This document shows positions 44,570 through 53,519 of a DNA stretch of 64,000 nt, piece by piece. The position numbers and the translations under genes are program-made. Under the pieces are notes generated by a model. The model saw nothing but the letters and a program-made list of their open reading frames with translations. It was not told where the DNA came from and did not search any database. Origin of the DNA: Sphingobacterium sp. N143 (GTDB taxonomy: Bacteria > Bacteroidota > Bacteroidia > Sphingobacteriales > Sphingobacteriaceae). Every line of letters begins with the position of its first letter. The first letter of the stretch is position 1. The DNA is taken from NCBI RefSeq assembly GCF_030325625.1, contig NZ_JACAIS010000006.1, forward strand, positions 186,001 to 250,000, given 5' to 3'.

Positions 44570-45763
44570 ATGATGGATCAGCAATCTATACTCGTAGACT
44601 TCTTAGTCAAGCACTTTAGCGGGACACTGAGCGAAGCCGATGCACAGGCCCTCCAAAAGATCCTGGAAGATCATCCTTCCCTGCGCCAACAGTGGGAGAA
44701 ACAGACCCGTCAGGGCCTCAAATCCAGCGACGCCGCATTCTGGAATAACCTAGACCTGGATCAAGCAAGGATCAACATCCTAAATTACCAGCAAGTCACA
44801 GCAGCCAGCCCCCTTTTAGCACAGCGAAAAATACGAAAGATCGGCCTCTATACAGGCATCGCAGCCAGCCTACTGGTCTTCATCGGAATCGCCTTGTTCC
44901 TGAATAGGCCAAACATGGATAAGCAGATCGTCGCCGATCAGACCCATCAGTATAAAAACGATGTTTTACCCGGTGGACAGAAAGCCACCTTGACACTTTC
45001 CGATGGCAAAGTAGTCGAACTGTCCCATCAGCAGGCTACCCTACAGGAAAAATATGGCGAACAGCTCCAGATCACCGACGGACAGCTGCACTATAAGCCA
45101 AGCAACCAGCAGGCCGAACTTGCCAGCTTAAAAAATACCCTGACCGTACCCGAATCCGGGTTCTATCGCATGGTGTTACCAGACGGCAGCAAAGTCTGGG
45201 TCAATTCAGCTTCCGAACTCAGCTACCCATTGGCCTTCAGCAAGACGAGCCGAAACGTAATGCTACGTGGTGAAGCCTATTTTGAAGTGACCCACGACCA
45301 AAATCGTCCCTTCATTGTCAGCACCACACATGGCGCGATTAAAGTGCTGGGCACAAGCTTCAACCTCAAGGCTTACCACAATGCCATCTCCAATGTCACC
45401 CTGTTGAATGGCAGTATCGAATTGACCAACGAAAACAAGACAAGCAAGCGCATTGTACCGGGACAAAAAGTAGAATTCGACGGTCGTGACATGCGCGTGT
45501 CACAAGCCAATATTGAAAAAGAAACCGCCTGGCGGCAGGGTTACTTTTATTTCGAGCACGATCAGATCCCAGAGATCATGGAACAGCTATCACGCTGGTA
45601 TGGCATCAAGGTCGTCTACCAGGGCCCGATCAGCAAGAAAACTTTTGGGGGCAGCATCAGCCGCAGCGTGAGCCTGGCCGAAGCCCTGGAGCTGATCAAA
45701 CGTGGAGCCGGCCTTGAATTCGAAATCAACAAAAAAACAGTTACCGTAAAAAACAAGGACTAA
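44570..45763 (+). CDS. FecR-family anti-sigma factor
   Basis: A 397 aa inner-membrane anti-sigma factor. The cytosolic N-terminal domain (about 1-85; LVKHFSGTLSEADAQALQKI) would hold the sigma factor; one membrane segment (IGLYTGIAASLLVFIGIALF) follows at about residues 87-108; then the periplasmic FecR domain (about 115-310; ESGFYRMVLPDGSKVWVNSA; RGEAYFEVTHDQNRPFIV; KVLGTSFNLKAY) and a C-terminal DUF4974-like domain (YFEHDQIPEIMEQLSRWYGI to the end) which resembles the STN fold. It is the expected receiver of the signal from the STN domain of the SusC at 45943. Confidence 0.92.
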   Translation: MMDQQSILVDFLVKHFSGTLSEADAQALQKILEDHPSLRQQWEKQTRQGLKSSDAAFWNNLDLDQARINILNYQQVTAASPLLAQRKIRKIGLYTGIAASLLVFIGIALFLNRPNMDKQIVADQTHQYKNDVLPGGQKATLTLSDGKVVELSHQQATLQEKYGEQLQITDGQLHYKPSNQQAELASLKNTLTVPESGFYRMVLPDGSKVWVNSASELSYPLAFSKTSRNVMLRGEAYFEVTHDQNRPFIVSTTHGAIKVLGTSFNLKAYHNAISNVTLLNGSIELTNENKTSKRIVPGQKVEFDGRDMRVSQANIEKETAWRQGYFYFEHDQIPEIMEQLSRWYGIKVVYQGPISKKTFGGSISRSVSLAEALELIKRGAGLEFEINKKTVTVKNKD

Positions 45764-45840
45764 AAAAAGATAAACCAATTATTAAAGACCAAAGGAGGAT
45801 CAAAGGATGATTTAAAGATTTACCCAACCAACACGCTTGG

Positions 45841-45897
45841 TGCTGCATCATTCAGCAGCGCCTAAATGATGATGTCCAGTAGCGGACCGACGGTCCG
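45841..45897. promoter_or_regulatory. Two inverted repeats before the STN-type SusC
   Basis: Arms TGCTG/CAGCA at 45841-45857 and the exact dyad CGGACC-GAC-GGTCCG at 45883-45897 lie 46-102 nt before the SusC ATG at 45943, in the FecR-SusC intergenic region where an ECF-sigma-dependent promoter is expected. I see no primary-sigma -7 box here. They may be operators or leader-RNA hairpins. Confidence 0.35.
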
Positions 45898-45942
45898 TAC
45901 TTGAACTAAAACCAAAAAAAACCAACCCTATTACTGAAAAAT

Positions 45943-48900
45943 ATGAATTACTTTAACAAATGTAAAGATTACCTGTTCGGGAGTCGAATGACCGAACCCA
46001 ACTTTACACCCCTTATTTCAAAAAAGGTCAAAGCAACCTTATTTCTGGGCTTGCTCTTTACCTATGGCGTATACGGTAAGACCGAGGCACAGCAGGTCAC
46101 TCTGCATATCAATAAGGGAAACCTAAAATCGGTGTTGACAGAGATCAACAAACAGACTGGCTATCATTTTTTTTACGATGAAAGCCTCTTTATCGACCTC
46201 AGAAAGGTAGATGTCAATGTCTCCAACCAAAAACTGGGAAATGTCCTCAAAGAACTTTCAGACAAGCTTCCCCTTCAGTTTGAAATGCACAAAAACCATG
46301 TTGTCGTGCTGCCAAGTGCACAGAAAAAAAACGTTCAACAGCAACAGCATACGATCAAAGGCCGATTGACCGCTGCTAAAGACGGCAGGCCCATTGAAAA
46401 TGCGACGGTCAGTTTAAACGGCAGCAGCACACGGACATCATCCGATAGCAATGGCAATTTCACCCTATCATCGGCCCAAGCCGAGGGTAGCCTGACCATC
46501 TCGCACCTTTCCTTCAAACCACAGACCGTGCGCTTCAGTAGTGCAACAGCCAATAGTCTGTCCATATCACTTGAAGAAAACGACAGCGCTTTGGAGGAAG
46601 TTGTGGTTGTCGGCTTTGGCACACAAAAGAAAGTCAACCTCACAGGAGCCATTTCACATGTCGGCAAGGAAGCCTTTGAAAATCGGCCGGTCGCCAATAT
46701 CGGTCAGGCCTTACAGGGCCTAGTCCCCAATCTGAACATCACCTTCGGAAACGGTTCGCCCAACAGTACACCCGGATTTAACCTGCGGGGCGGTACCTCC
46801 ATGAGTTATAATCAGAACACCAAGGTGTTCGAATCCGTGAACGGTGACCCCCTGGTTATCATAGACGGGGTGGAGAGCTCCACGGCTGCCCTGAATCAGC
46901 TCAACCCAAATGACATCATGGACATGTCTTTTGTCAAAGATGCCTCTGCAGCAGCGATCTATGGTACCAAAGCGGCCTATGGGGTCATCTTAGTCCGCAC
47001 CAAACGAGGAGAGTTCAATCAGAAAGGCAAGATCGCCTACAATTTCGATTCCAACTTTGACACACCTTCAGGGCTCCCCGATATCCTCAATGCCTATGAG
47101 ATCCAGAAATCAGGCATGGACAGGACCTTATGGACGAATGGCAAGCCTGGTACCGCCGATGAAAAGAAACTGGAGATGATCCAAAAATATATGGATAACC
47201 CCACGCCTGAAAACGCCTGGTACCAAGAGGGAAACAGCATCATTTGGGTCGCCAATGTCAATCCATTTGAGGAAGCGGTCAAAAAATGGACGCCGATGCA
47301 AAAGCACACCCTCAATCTCAGCGGTGGTGCCGAGTCCATCAACTACTATATTTCCGGGGGATTGCAAAACCAGTCCGGTATGTACAAGATCAATACCGAT
47401 AAGCTGAAACGCTACAATGCCCTGATGAATATCAATGCCAAGGTGAACAACTGGTTCAGCGTGTTTGGAAAGATAGGTTTTGACCAGACCAACTTCAACA
47501 GCCCCTACATCGTTGGTGGTAAAGGAAGTATCTGGACAGCCATGATGGGCGAAACGCACAAGAACATCAATATGCCCATCCAAACCGGGCCAAACGATCC
47601 TTTGCCCAATGCCTATACCGACAACATCCTTTCCTGGCTAAGCTATGGGGCCAACAATCAGTCCACGGATAGAAGGGTATCCTTACTGATCTCGCCCGAA
47701 TTTACCTTAATTCCCAATGCACTGAAACTAAAGGCAGACCTCAGTTATCAACCGCAATCGTATAGCCTGAGCCGATACAGTCCAAAGTTCAACCAGATCG
47801 TAGACTCTTGGCAATATACCGCCCAGCAGGCCGAGGCCGCGGAAAACCGGGCCTATTTTGACAACAATAACACCAACAAATATTTGGTCAACATCTATGC
47901 TGACTATAAGAAGACCTGGGCAGAAAAACATCATTTTTCTACTGTGGTAGGGTACAATCAGGAGCAGACCAAGTTTAATCAGATCACCAATACCTTCCGG
48001 AAACTGATCTCTCCGGATATCCAGAACCCCGATGCCGCTGAGGACCCATCATTGCATACGGTATACCGCAATGCGTATACACTTGCTGGACGTGCTGTAT
48101 TTGGCCGTGTGAACTACAACTATGCAGAAAAGTATTTCATTGAGAGCAACCTGCGCTATGACGGCAGTGCCAAGTTTACCGAAAAAGACCGCTTTGTCAC
48201 CTTTCCTTCCTTCTCGGCCGGATGGCGGATCTCGCAGGAGCATTTTATGGAAGGTACAAAAGGCTGGCTCAACGAACTGAAGCTACGCGGAAGCTGGGGA
48301 AAACTGGGCAATCAGCCCTCATCCATCTATCCATATCAGGCCACCATGAATACAGGCAAGGCTCCTTACCTGATCAATGGGCAACAGATCGTCTATATCG
48401 ATCCCCCAGGACTCGTATCGCCCTACCTTACTTTTGAAAAAGCCCGCACCTGGAACATTGGTCTTGATGGTACCTTGCTCAACAACAGGCTCGATGTGAC
48501 CTTCGAATATTACAACCGCAAGACCACCGATATCCTGACCGATGGCAGCGCTTCATTTCCGACGACACTGGGGACTGCAGCACCATTGGAAAATTCAGGT
48601 ATCCTCGAGACAAAAGGATTTGAGCTTTCATTCCTCTGGAAGCAGAGCATCAATGCGGACCTCAGATATCGTGTCGGTATTAACCTATCCGACTACCTGA
48701 CCAAAGTACAGCATTATGCCGCCAACACCAGCATGATGATTACCAACTCTGCGGGCAGGGAGGTCATGTATGATGGTAAGACCATCGGCGAAATATGGGG
48801 TTACCGTACGGGGGGTATATTGCAGGAAAGTGACTTCGCAGGACGAAATGAAACCAATGGTAACTGGATCTACAATGGCGCCTATCAGGGCACGCTCTAT

Positions 48901-49464
48901 CCAGGTTATATCTGGTATCAGGATCTGGGCGGCCCCGAAGGGATCCCAGACGGTAAGATAGATGCTGGATTGAATACCTTGACCAATCCAGGAGACCGTG
49001 TCGTCATCGGAAATTCCACACCACGGTATCGCTTTGGCATCACCGGAAATGTCCAGTATAAAAATTTCGACCTTGATTTCTTGTTTCAAGGTGTATTGAA
49101 ACGTGATATCTGGGCAGGCATATCCTCATACTGGGGTGGTGGAGCCGGATCACAATGGATGTACGAACGATCCTGGACACCTGAGCGTACAGATGCGGAG
49201 TTTCCCATGTATGGCTCTTCGGTAAGCGTGCAGGACCGGTACCTGATCAACGGTGCCTACCTCAGACTGAAACAGGCCGTACTGGGCTATACCTTACCCA
49301 ATCAGCTGACCAAACGATTTGGTGTCGAGCGGTTACGCTTCACCCTTGCAGGTTACAATATCTTTGAAGTCACAAAAATACCAACAGTTTTTGATGTCGA
49401 TCAGATCTCTGCCGACTATCCACAAAAGCGGTCCATTGCTTTTGGTGCCCAAATTGTCTTCTAA
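45943..49464 (+). CDS. SusC/RagA-type TonB-dependent transporter with STN signalling domain
   Basis: An 1173 aa outer-membrane glycan transporter that also signals. After an N-terminal signal region (about 1-48, ending TEAQQ) comes a secretin/TonB short N-terminal (STN) domain (about 50-125; HINKGNLKSVLTEINKQTGY), a carboxypeptidase-regulatory-like domain (about 137-212), the motif EEVVVVGFGTQKK (about 216-228), the plug (DPLVIIDGVESSTAALNQLN; SFVKDASAAAIYGTKAAYGV) and a barrel ending in FGAQIVF. The STN domain would contact the FecR protein at 44570 and so activate the ECF sigma factor at 43937 when substrate is bound. SusD, accessory lipoprotein, protease and fucosidase genes follow in the same direction, so this is the head of the PUL operon. 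Confidence 0.95.
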   Translation: MNYFNKCKDYLFGSRMTEPNFTPLISKKVKATLFLGLLFTYGVYGKTEAQQVTLHINKGNLKSVLTEINKQTGYHFFYDESLFIDLRKVDVNVSNQKLGNVLKELSDKLPLQFEMHKNHVVVLPSAQKKNVQQQQHTIKGRLTAAKDGRPIENATVSLNGSSTRTSSDSNGNFTLSSAQAEGSLTISHLSFKPQTVRFSSATANSLSISLEENDSALEEVVVVGFGTQKKVNLTGAISHVGKEAFENRPVANIGQALQGLVPNLNITFGNGSPNSTPGFNLRGGTSMSYNQNTKVFESVNGDPLVIIDGVESSTAALNQLNPNDIMDMSFVKDASAAAIYGTKAAYGVILVRTKRGEFNQKGKIAYNFDSNFDTPSGLPDILNAYEIQKSGMDRTLWTNGKPGTADEKKLEMIQKYMDNPTPENAWYQEGNSIIWVANVNPFEEAVKKWTPMQKHTLNLSGGAESINYYISGGLQNQSGMYKINTDKLKRYNALMNINAKVNNWFSVFGKIGFDQTNFNSPYIVGGKGSIWTAMMGETHKNINMPIQTGPNDPLPNAYTDNILSWLSYGANNQSTDRRVSLLISPEFTLIPNALKLKADLSYQPQSYSLSRYSPKFNQIVDSWQYTAQQAEAAENRAYFDNNNTNKYLVNIYADYKKTWAEKHHFSTVVGYNQEQTKFNQITNTFRKLISPDIQNPDAAEDPSLHTVYRNAYTLAGRAVFGRVNYNYAEKYFIESNLRYDGSAKFTEKDRFVTFPSFSAGWRISQEHFMEGTKGWLNELKLRGSWGKLGNQPSSIYPYQATMNTGKAPYLINGQQIVYIDPPGLVSPYLTFEKARTWNIGLDGTLLNNRLDVTFEYYNRKTTDILTDGSASFPTTLGTAAPLENSGILETKGFELSFLWKQSINADLRYRVGINLSDYLTKVQHYAANTSMMITNSAGREVMYDGKTIGEIWGYRTGGILQESDFAGRNETNGNWIYNGAYQGTLYPGYIWYQDLGGPEGIPDGKIDAGLNTLTNPGDRVVIGNSTPRYRFGITGNVQYKNFDLDFLFQGVLKRDIWAGISSYWGGGAGSQWMYERSWTPERTDAEFPMYGSSVSVQDRYLINGAYLRLKQAVLGYTLPNQLTKRFGVERLRFTLAGYNIFEVTKIPTVFDVDQISADYPQKRSIAFGAQIVF

Positions 49465-49475
49465 CCATTACTACT

Positions 49476-51431
49476 ATGAAAAAAAATATATTCAGATTAA
49501 TCGTCATTGCTGCAGCCTCCCCCCTCTTGCTGGCACAGTCTTGTAACGATAAATTTTTACAGCTGAGTCCAGAAACCGAACTGTCGAAGGACAACTCATT
49601 AAAGACTGAAACCGAATTGACGCTGTACCTCAACAACCTCTATGGCCGTTATATTCTGGGACATGGCACAGTCTGGGCAGATGCCAAAGTCAACCCCAAT
49701 GTGGTCGGGGGCAGTCATTTACTGGCCAGCGACTTTATGACCGACAATATGGTTCGCTATGGCAATATCAGCAGTATGCTAGACAATACCTTTATTCCAC
49801 CAAATTCCGGTACTTCGGTGGATTGGACATGGGATGACCTGCGTTCGGTCAATTATTTCATCCAAAACTACCGCAACGCATTGCCCGATGTCAATAACGA
49901 CCCTACCCGACTGAACAAATATCTTGGCGAAGCCTATTTCTTTAAGTCGATGGATTATTACCGCAAGCTCATGCTGTTTGGCGATGTGCCCTGGCTGTCC
50001 ACTGATCTCAACATCGACAGTAAGGAACTGTACAAGCCTCGGGATAAACGCACTGTGGTCGCTGACTCGTTGATGAAAACCATTGATCTGGCCATTGCGG
50101 GACTAGAAGGCGTCACTGGTGGTCCTGATGGGCGCATCAATCAGGACATGGCCCTGTTTTTGAAAGCACGCATAGCCCTGTTTGAAGGTTCGTTCCGCAC
50201 CTACCACAGCGAGCTCTCTTTACAAAGCACGGCAAAACCTTTCCTGGAGGCCTGTGTGGATGCCTGTGAAAAAATCATCGCTTCGGGCCGGTATCAATTA
50301 TATGCCACAGGCGACACCCCCTACTGGAAACTGTTTACCTTCAAGAAGGACCCCAGCTCCGACGGCAACAAGGAAGCTATACTGGCCCGGGTTTATGACG
50401 GTACCGTGGTAGGCCATGCCACCCAGCGCTATTGGGACCAGAACAACAGCCTTGGAGGAGCCAGACCTGCCGGTGGAGCGACGCGTGGTCTTATCGATGA
50501 ATACCTATGTATTGACGGGAAACCGATCTATTCTTCGGGATCTGCCGGCAACTACACCGCCAACCCGCTATTCAAAGGCTATGATGGCCTATGGTCCGAA
50601 CTTGAAAACCGCGACCCGCGCCTGAAGCAGACCATTAATTACCCGGGTGAAAACCGATCCCTTTTTAACAGAACGGACGGGACGACCAGTCTTGAGAAAA
50701 ATGGTATCACCTATCCACGGCTGTCCTATAATGTGGGCGGCGGTACAACTGTAACCGGTTACCTTCCCATCAAACATTGGATGGGTGACCGCGCCGAAAA
50801 TGAAGCGACGACAAATGGTCAACAGACAGCGATCGAATTCCGCTATGGCGAAGTTCTGCTCATGTTGGCTGAAGCCAAGGCCATCTTGGGCACCCTGACA
50901 CAGAATGACCTGGACCGGACGATCAATCTGTTGCGCCAACGTGCAGGATTCGACTTCGCGAAATACCCGAGCAGCAAACTCGAGCTGGGCAACCTCCCAG
51001 CGGACCCCAGGCTTGATGAAATCTACGCCAGCAAACTTGATTATGCCGTTAGTCCCATCATCCGTGAAATCAGAAGAGAGCGCCGTGTAGAAATGGTACT
51101 GGAAGACCGCCGTTACGAAGACCTGATGCGCTGGAAAGCCGGTAATCTGATGACCGTTCCCCTGCGCGGCATGAAATTTACAGCCGAAAAAGGAAAACTG
51201 TACGATGGTACCCATACCGCCAAACCTATTATCGCGCTCAAAGAAGAAGTCAATAAAGACATCTTTTTGGATAATGATGGCTTTATCATCGCCTACCCGA
51301 GGAGTGCCAACATCAGCAATGGTACCGCCCTGTGGGCAGACTACCGCTACTATTGGCCGTTACCTCTATACGATCTCACTTTAGATGGCAATCAGCTGGT
51401 TCAGAATCCGGGATGGTTGGGCGCAAAATAA
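49476..51431 (+). CDS. SusD/RagB family glycan-binding lipoprotein
   Basis: A 651 aa SusD homologue, 11 nt after its SusC partner. Lipobox LLAQSC is followed by TPR-like helices (WDDLRSVNYFIQNYRNALPD; LGEAYFFKSMDYYRKLMLFG) and the C-terminal SusD part (EVLLMLAEAKAILG; REIRRERRVEMVLEDRRYED; LMRWKAGNLMTVP), ending in LVQNPGWLGAK. It is larger than the SusDs of the mannosidase locus, so a larger or branched ligand is possible. Start ATG at 49476 is clear. Confidence 0.93.
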   Translation: MKKNIFRLIVIAAASPLLLAQSCNDKFLQLSPETELSKDNSLKTETELTLYLNNLYGRYILGHGTVWADAKVNPNVVGGSHLLASDFMTDNMVRYGNISSMLDNTFIPPNSGTSVDWTWDDLRSVNYFIQNYRNALPDVNNDPTRLNKYLGEAYFFKSMDYYRKLMLFGDVPWLSTDLNIDSKELYKPRDKRTVVADSLMKTIDLAIAGLEGVTGGPDGRINQDMALFLKARIALFEGSFRTYHSELSLQSTAKPFLEACVDACEKIIASGRYQLYATGDTPYWKLFTFKKDPSSDGNKEAILARVYDGTVVGHATQRYWDQNNSLGGARPAGGATRGLIDEYLCIDGKPIYSSGSAGNYTANPLFKGYDGLWSELENRDPRLKQTINYPGENRSLFNRTDGTTSLEKNGITYPRLSYNVGGGTTVTGYLPIKHWMGDRAENEATTNGQQTAIEFRYGEVLLMLAEAKAILGTLTQNDLDRTINLLRQRAGFDFAKYPSSKLELGNLPADPRLDEIYASKLDYAVSPIIREIRRERRVEMVLEDRRYEDLMRWKAGNLMTVPLRGMKFTAEKGKLYDGTHTAKPIIALKEEVNKDIFLDNDGFIIAYPRSANISNGTALWADYRYYWPLPLYDLTLDGNQLVQNPGWLGAK

Positions 51432-51594
51432 TATGAATATATAAGAAATAACAATATGAAACCATCATGATTTATTCAAACCGAGTGAAACGAGTTCATG
51501 AATACAACTAAAAAACAAATCATGAATGAATAATCGCACTGGGGAAAGAATAAATCTGATAGCTTCATCACAATTGAAAAACAAATTTATACAG

Positions 51595-51948
51595 ATGAAA
51601 ATTAAAGCATATATCTACCTGTCGATTAGCCTACTAGGTGTAACTATGGGGCTGAGCGCCTGCAAAAAGGACCTGGCGCCCATTAAAGACAATCTGACTG
51701 TTCGGGAAGCGGTACTTTCGGGCGGCTTCATGCAGATTCCGGTCAAAATCGGAACGCCGCTGCAGATCAATCTGGCGGTCAATCCCGGAAACCGCACCGT
51801 CACCGAAGCGACCTATAGCAACAAACATCCAGAAATTGCAACGTATAGCAGTACGGGCTTGGTTACGGGCTTAACCGTCGGCAAAGATACCGTCACCATA
51901 CGGTCTGGCGAACTGAATGTATGGTATATTGTCGATGTGACGAACTAA
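51595..51948 (+). CDS. Ig-like (Big_2-type) lipoprotein
   Basis: A 117 aa lipoprotein. The frame is open to an ATG at 51526, but only the ATG at 51595 gives a proper signal (MKIKAYIYLSISLLGVTMGL with lipobox LSAC). The mature part is one small beta domain with TYSNKHPEIATYSSTGLVTG and LTVGKDTVTI, the pattern of bacterial Ig-like group 2 domains. It is 163 nt after the SusD gene and precedes the metallopeptidase; as a surface lipoprotein it probably helps hold substrate or enzyme at the cell surface. No catalytic features. Confidence 0.8.
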   Translation: MKIKAYIYLSISLLGVTMGLSACKKDLAPIKDNLTVREAVLSGGFMQIPVKIGTPLQINLAVNPGNRTVTEATYSNKHPEIATYSSTGLVTGLTVGKDTVTIRSGELNVWYIVDVTN

Positions 51949-52043
51949 TCATCAGCATACTGATCAAAAAACTATGGCAGAGATGACCATCGTGTAAATT
52001 TAGTATATGCATGAACAATTATAAATTAAATACCATAAAAATT

Positions 52044-53501
52044 ATGAGAAAACAAACAAAAAAATGGATGCAAATCATTCAGGGAATTGCGTTATCCACC
52101 ACCGTCCTATCACTTTTTTTCGCCTGTTCAAAACCTTTGGTAGAGCAAACTGTACCAGAAACTCAGCGATTAAAGGCTTCGTCGAATGGAACTATAGACA
52201 CCTCCCTGGCCAACCTTAAATTTGTCAGCAATCCCGTCAATCTCAACATCATTATGTTTGTACCCACGGACAATCCAGCTTTACCTGACTACAAAACTAG
52301 GTTATCGCAGCTATTTGTCCATTTCCAGGACTGGTTACATAACGAAATGGAACGCTATGGCTACAGCAACTACCTGGGCCTGGCAAAAGATTCCACTGGC
52401 TTGGTGAATATTATTGAAATTCCGGCCGCGGGCGCTCAAGCAGACTACCCCTATAGCTCCTCTATATCAGCTGGTAAGATTATCAATGAGATCAATGCCT
52501 ACAAAACCAGCCATCCAAACGAATTTTCATCCAACAATCACTATTTAGTCCTTTTACCGGCAAGAACAGACGGCGATAATAGCCAGCCCTTCTATGGCTA
52601 TGGCAAATACTGCTTTGCCGTAGATAATTCGTCCATGTCCGTCAACGGAATTCCAAATCCAAGCTCCAACTACCTCGGCGGCATGCTGCATGAGCTGGGC
52701 CATGGATTAAACCTCCCCCACAACCGTGCGAAGTATGTCAGTGAAGAACCCACCTTGGGCACCTCGCTGATGGGAAGCGGCAATGTGAGCTTTAGCAAGG
52801 GACTGCCTACTTTCCTGACCGGTTCTGATGCGGCCATTCTGAGCAGAAATGAAGTTTTTCAACCGGCAGTGCCGACAGCTGCTCCTTATCAGGCACCGAG
52901 TTATTCCATACAACCGCAATTTGCCATTGACAACAGTCAGCAAAAAATCTTTATCAGCGGAAATTATACATCCAATTTGCCTGTGAGCGAGATATTGGTC
53001 TATATGGATCCCAACGTGAACAACGAAGGTACCGGAGCCAACAAAGATTACAACGCCGTCACCTGGAAATTTGCGCCAGTTTCCTCTGGGGGCATCCAAG
53101 GAACCATAGACCTCAATGAACTCTATTACAAAGGCAATACACCCTACGAACTCAAAGTAAAATTATTATTGCAAAATGGATACACCACATCCAATGTTTA
53201 CGATTTCAAGTATGTCAACGACCTCATGACGACCAATCAAGATTCGGTGTATACCTATTCCAATGCCTCCTATGCCGGTGTGAAAGGCAGCTTTGGCCCG
53301 GGGCAATATACCACATCAGATTTATTGGCAAAAGGCCTGACCGACAATAGCATCTCTTCCATTAAAGTAGGGACAAACGTTAAAGTCACCTTATACAATG
53401 GGAATAATTTTACCGGCGACAGCCTCGTGGTGACCTCATCGTCTTCCTATCTCTCGACTTTCAACGATAAAGTCTCATCCATGAAAGTACAAAACCGTTA
53501 G
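52044..53501 (+). CDS. Metzincin-like zinc metallopeptidase with beta-gamma crystallin-like C-terminus
   Basis: A 485 aa lipoprotein-type enzyme (from the ATG at 52044; another ATG at 52011 adds 11 residues before the signal). The signal ends at lipobox FFAC. The catalytic domain (about 50-280) has the zinc motif HELGHGLNLPH with His216, Glu217, His220 and His226, and a downstream TSLMGSGN that fits a Met-turn. Position 8 of the motif, normally Gly in HExxHxxGxxH metzincins, is Asn. The last about 85 residues (VTLYNGNNFTGDSLVVTSSS; FNDKVSSMKVQN) resemble a beta-gamma crystallin-type or carbohydrate-binding beta domain. Its place between a SusCD pair and a fucosidase suggests cleavage of glycosylated proteins at the cell surface (inference). 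Confidence 0.8.
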   Translation: MRKQTKKWMQIIQGIALSTTVLSLFFACSKPLVEQTVPETQRLKASSNGTIDTSLANLKFVSNPVNLNIIMFVPTDNPALPDYKTRLSQLFVHFQDWLHNEMERYGYSNYLGLAKDSTGLVNIIEIPAAGAQADYPYSSSISAGKIINEINAYKTSHPNEFSSNNHYLVLLPARTDGDNSQPFYGYGKYCFAVDNSSMSVNGIPNPSSNYLGGMLHELGHGLNLPHNRAKYVSEEPTLGTSLMGSGNVSFSKGLPTFLTGSDAAILSRNEVFQPAVPTAAPYQAPSYSIQPQFAIDNSQQKIFISGNYTSNLPVSEILVYMDPNVNNEGTGANKDYNAVTWKFAPVSSGGIQGTIDLNELYYKGNTPYELKVKLLLQNGYTTSNVYDFKYVNDLMTTNQDSVYTYSNASYAGVKGSFGPGQYTTSDLLAKGLTDNSISSIKVGTNVKVTLYNGNNFTGDSLVVTSSSSYLSTFNDKVSSMKVQNR

Positions 53502-53519
53502 GGAGGGCCGAAAGCTACG

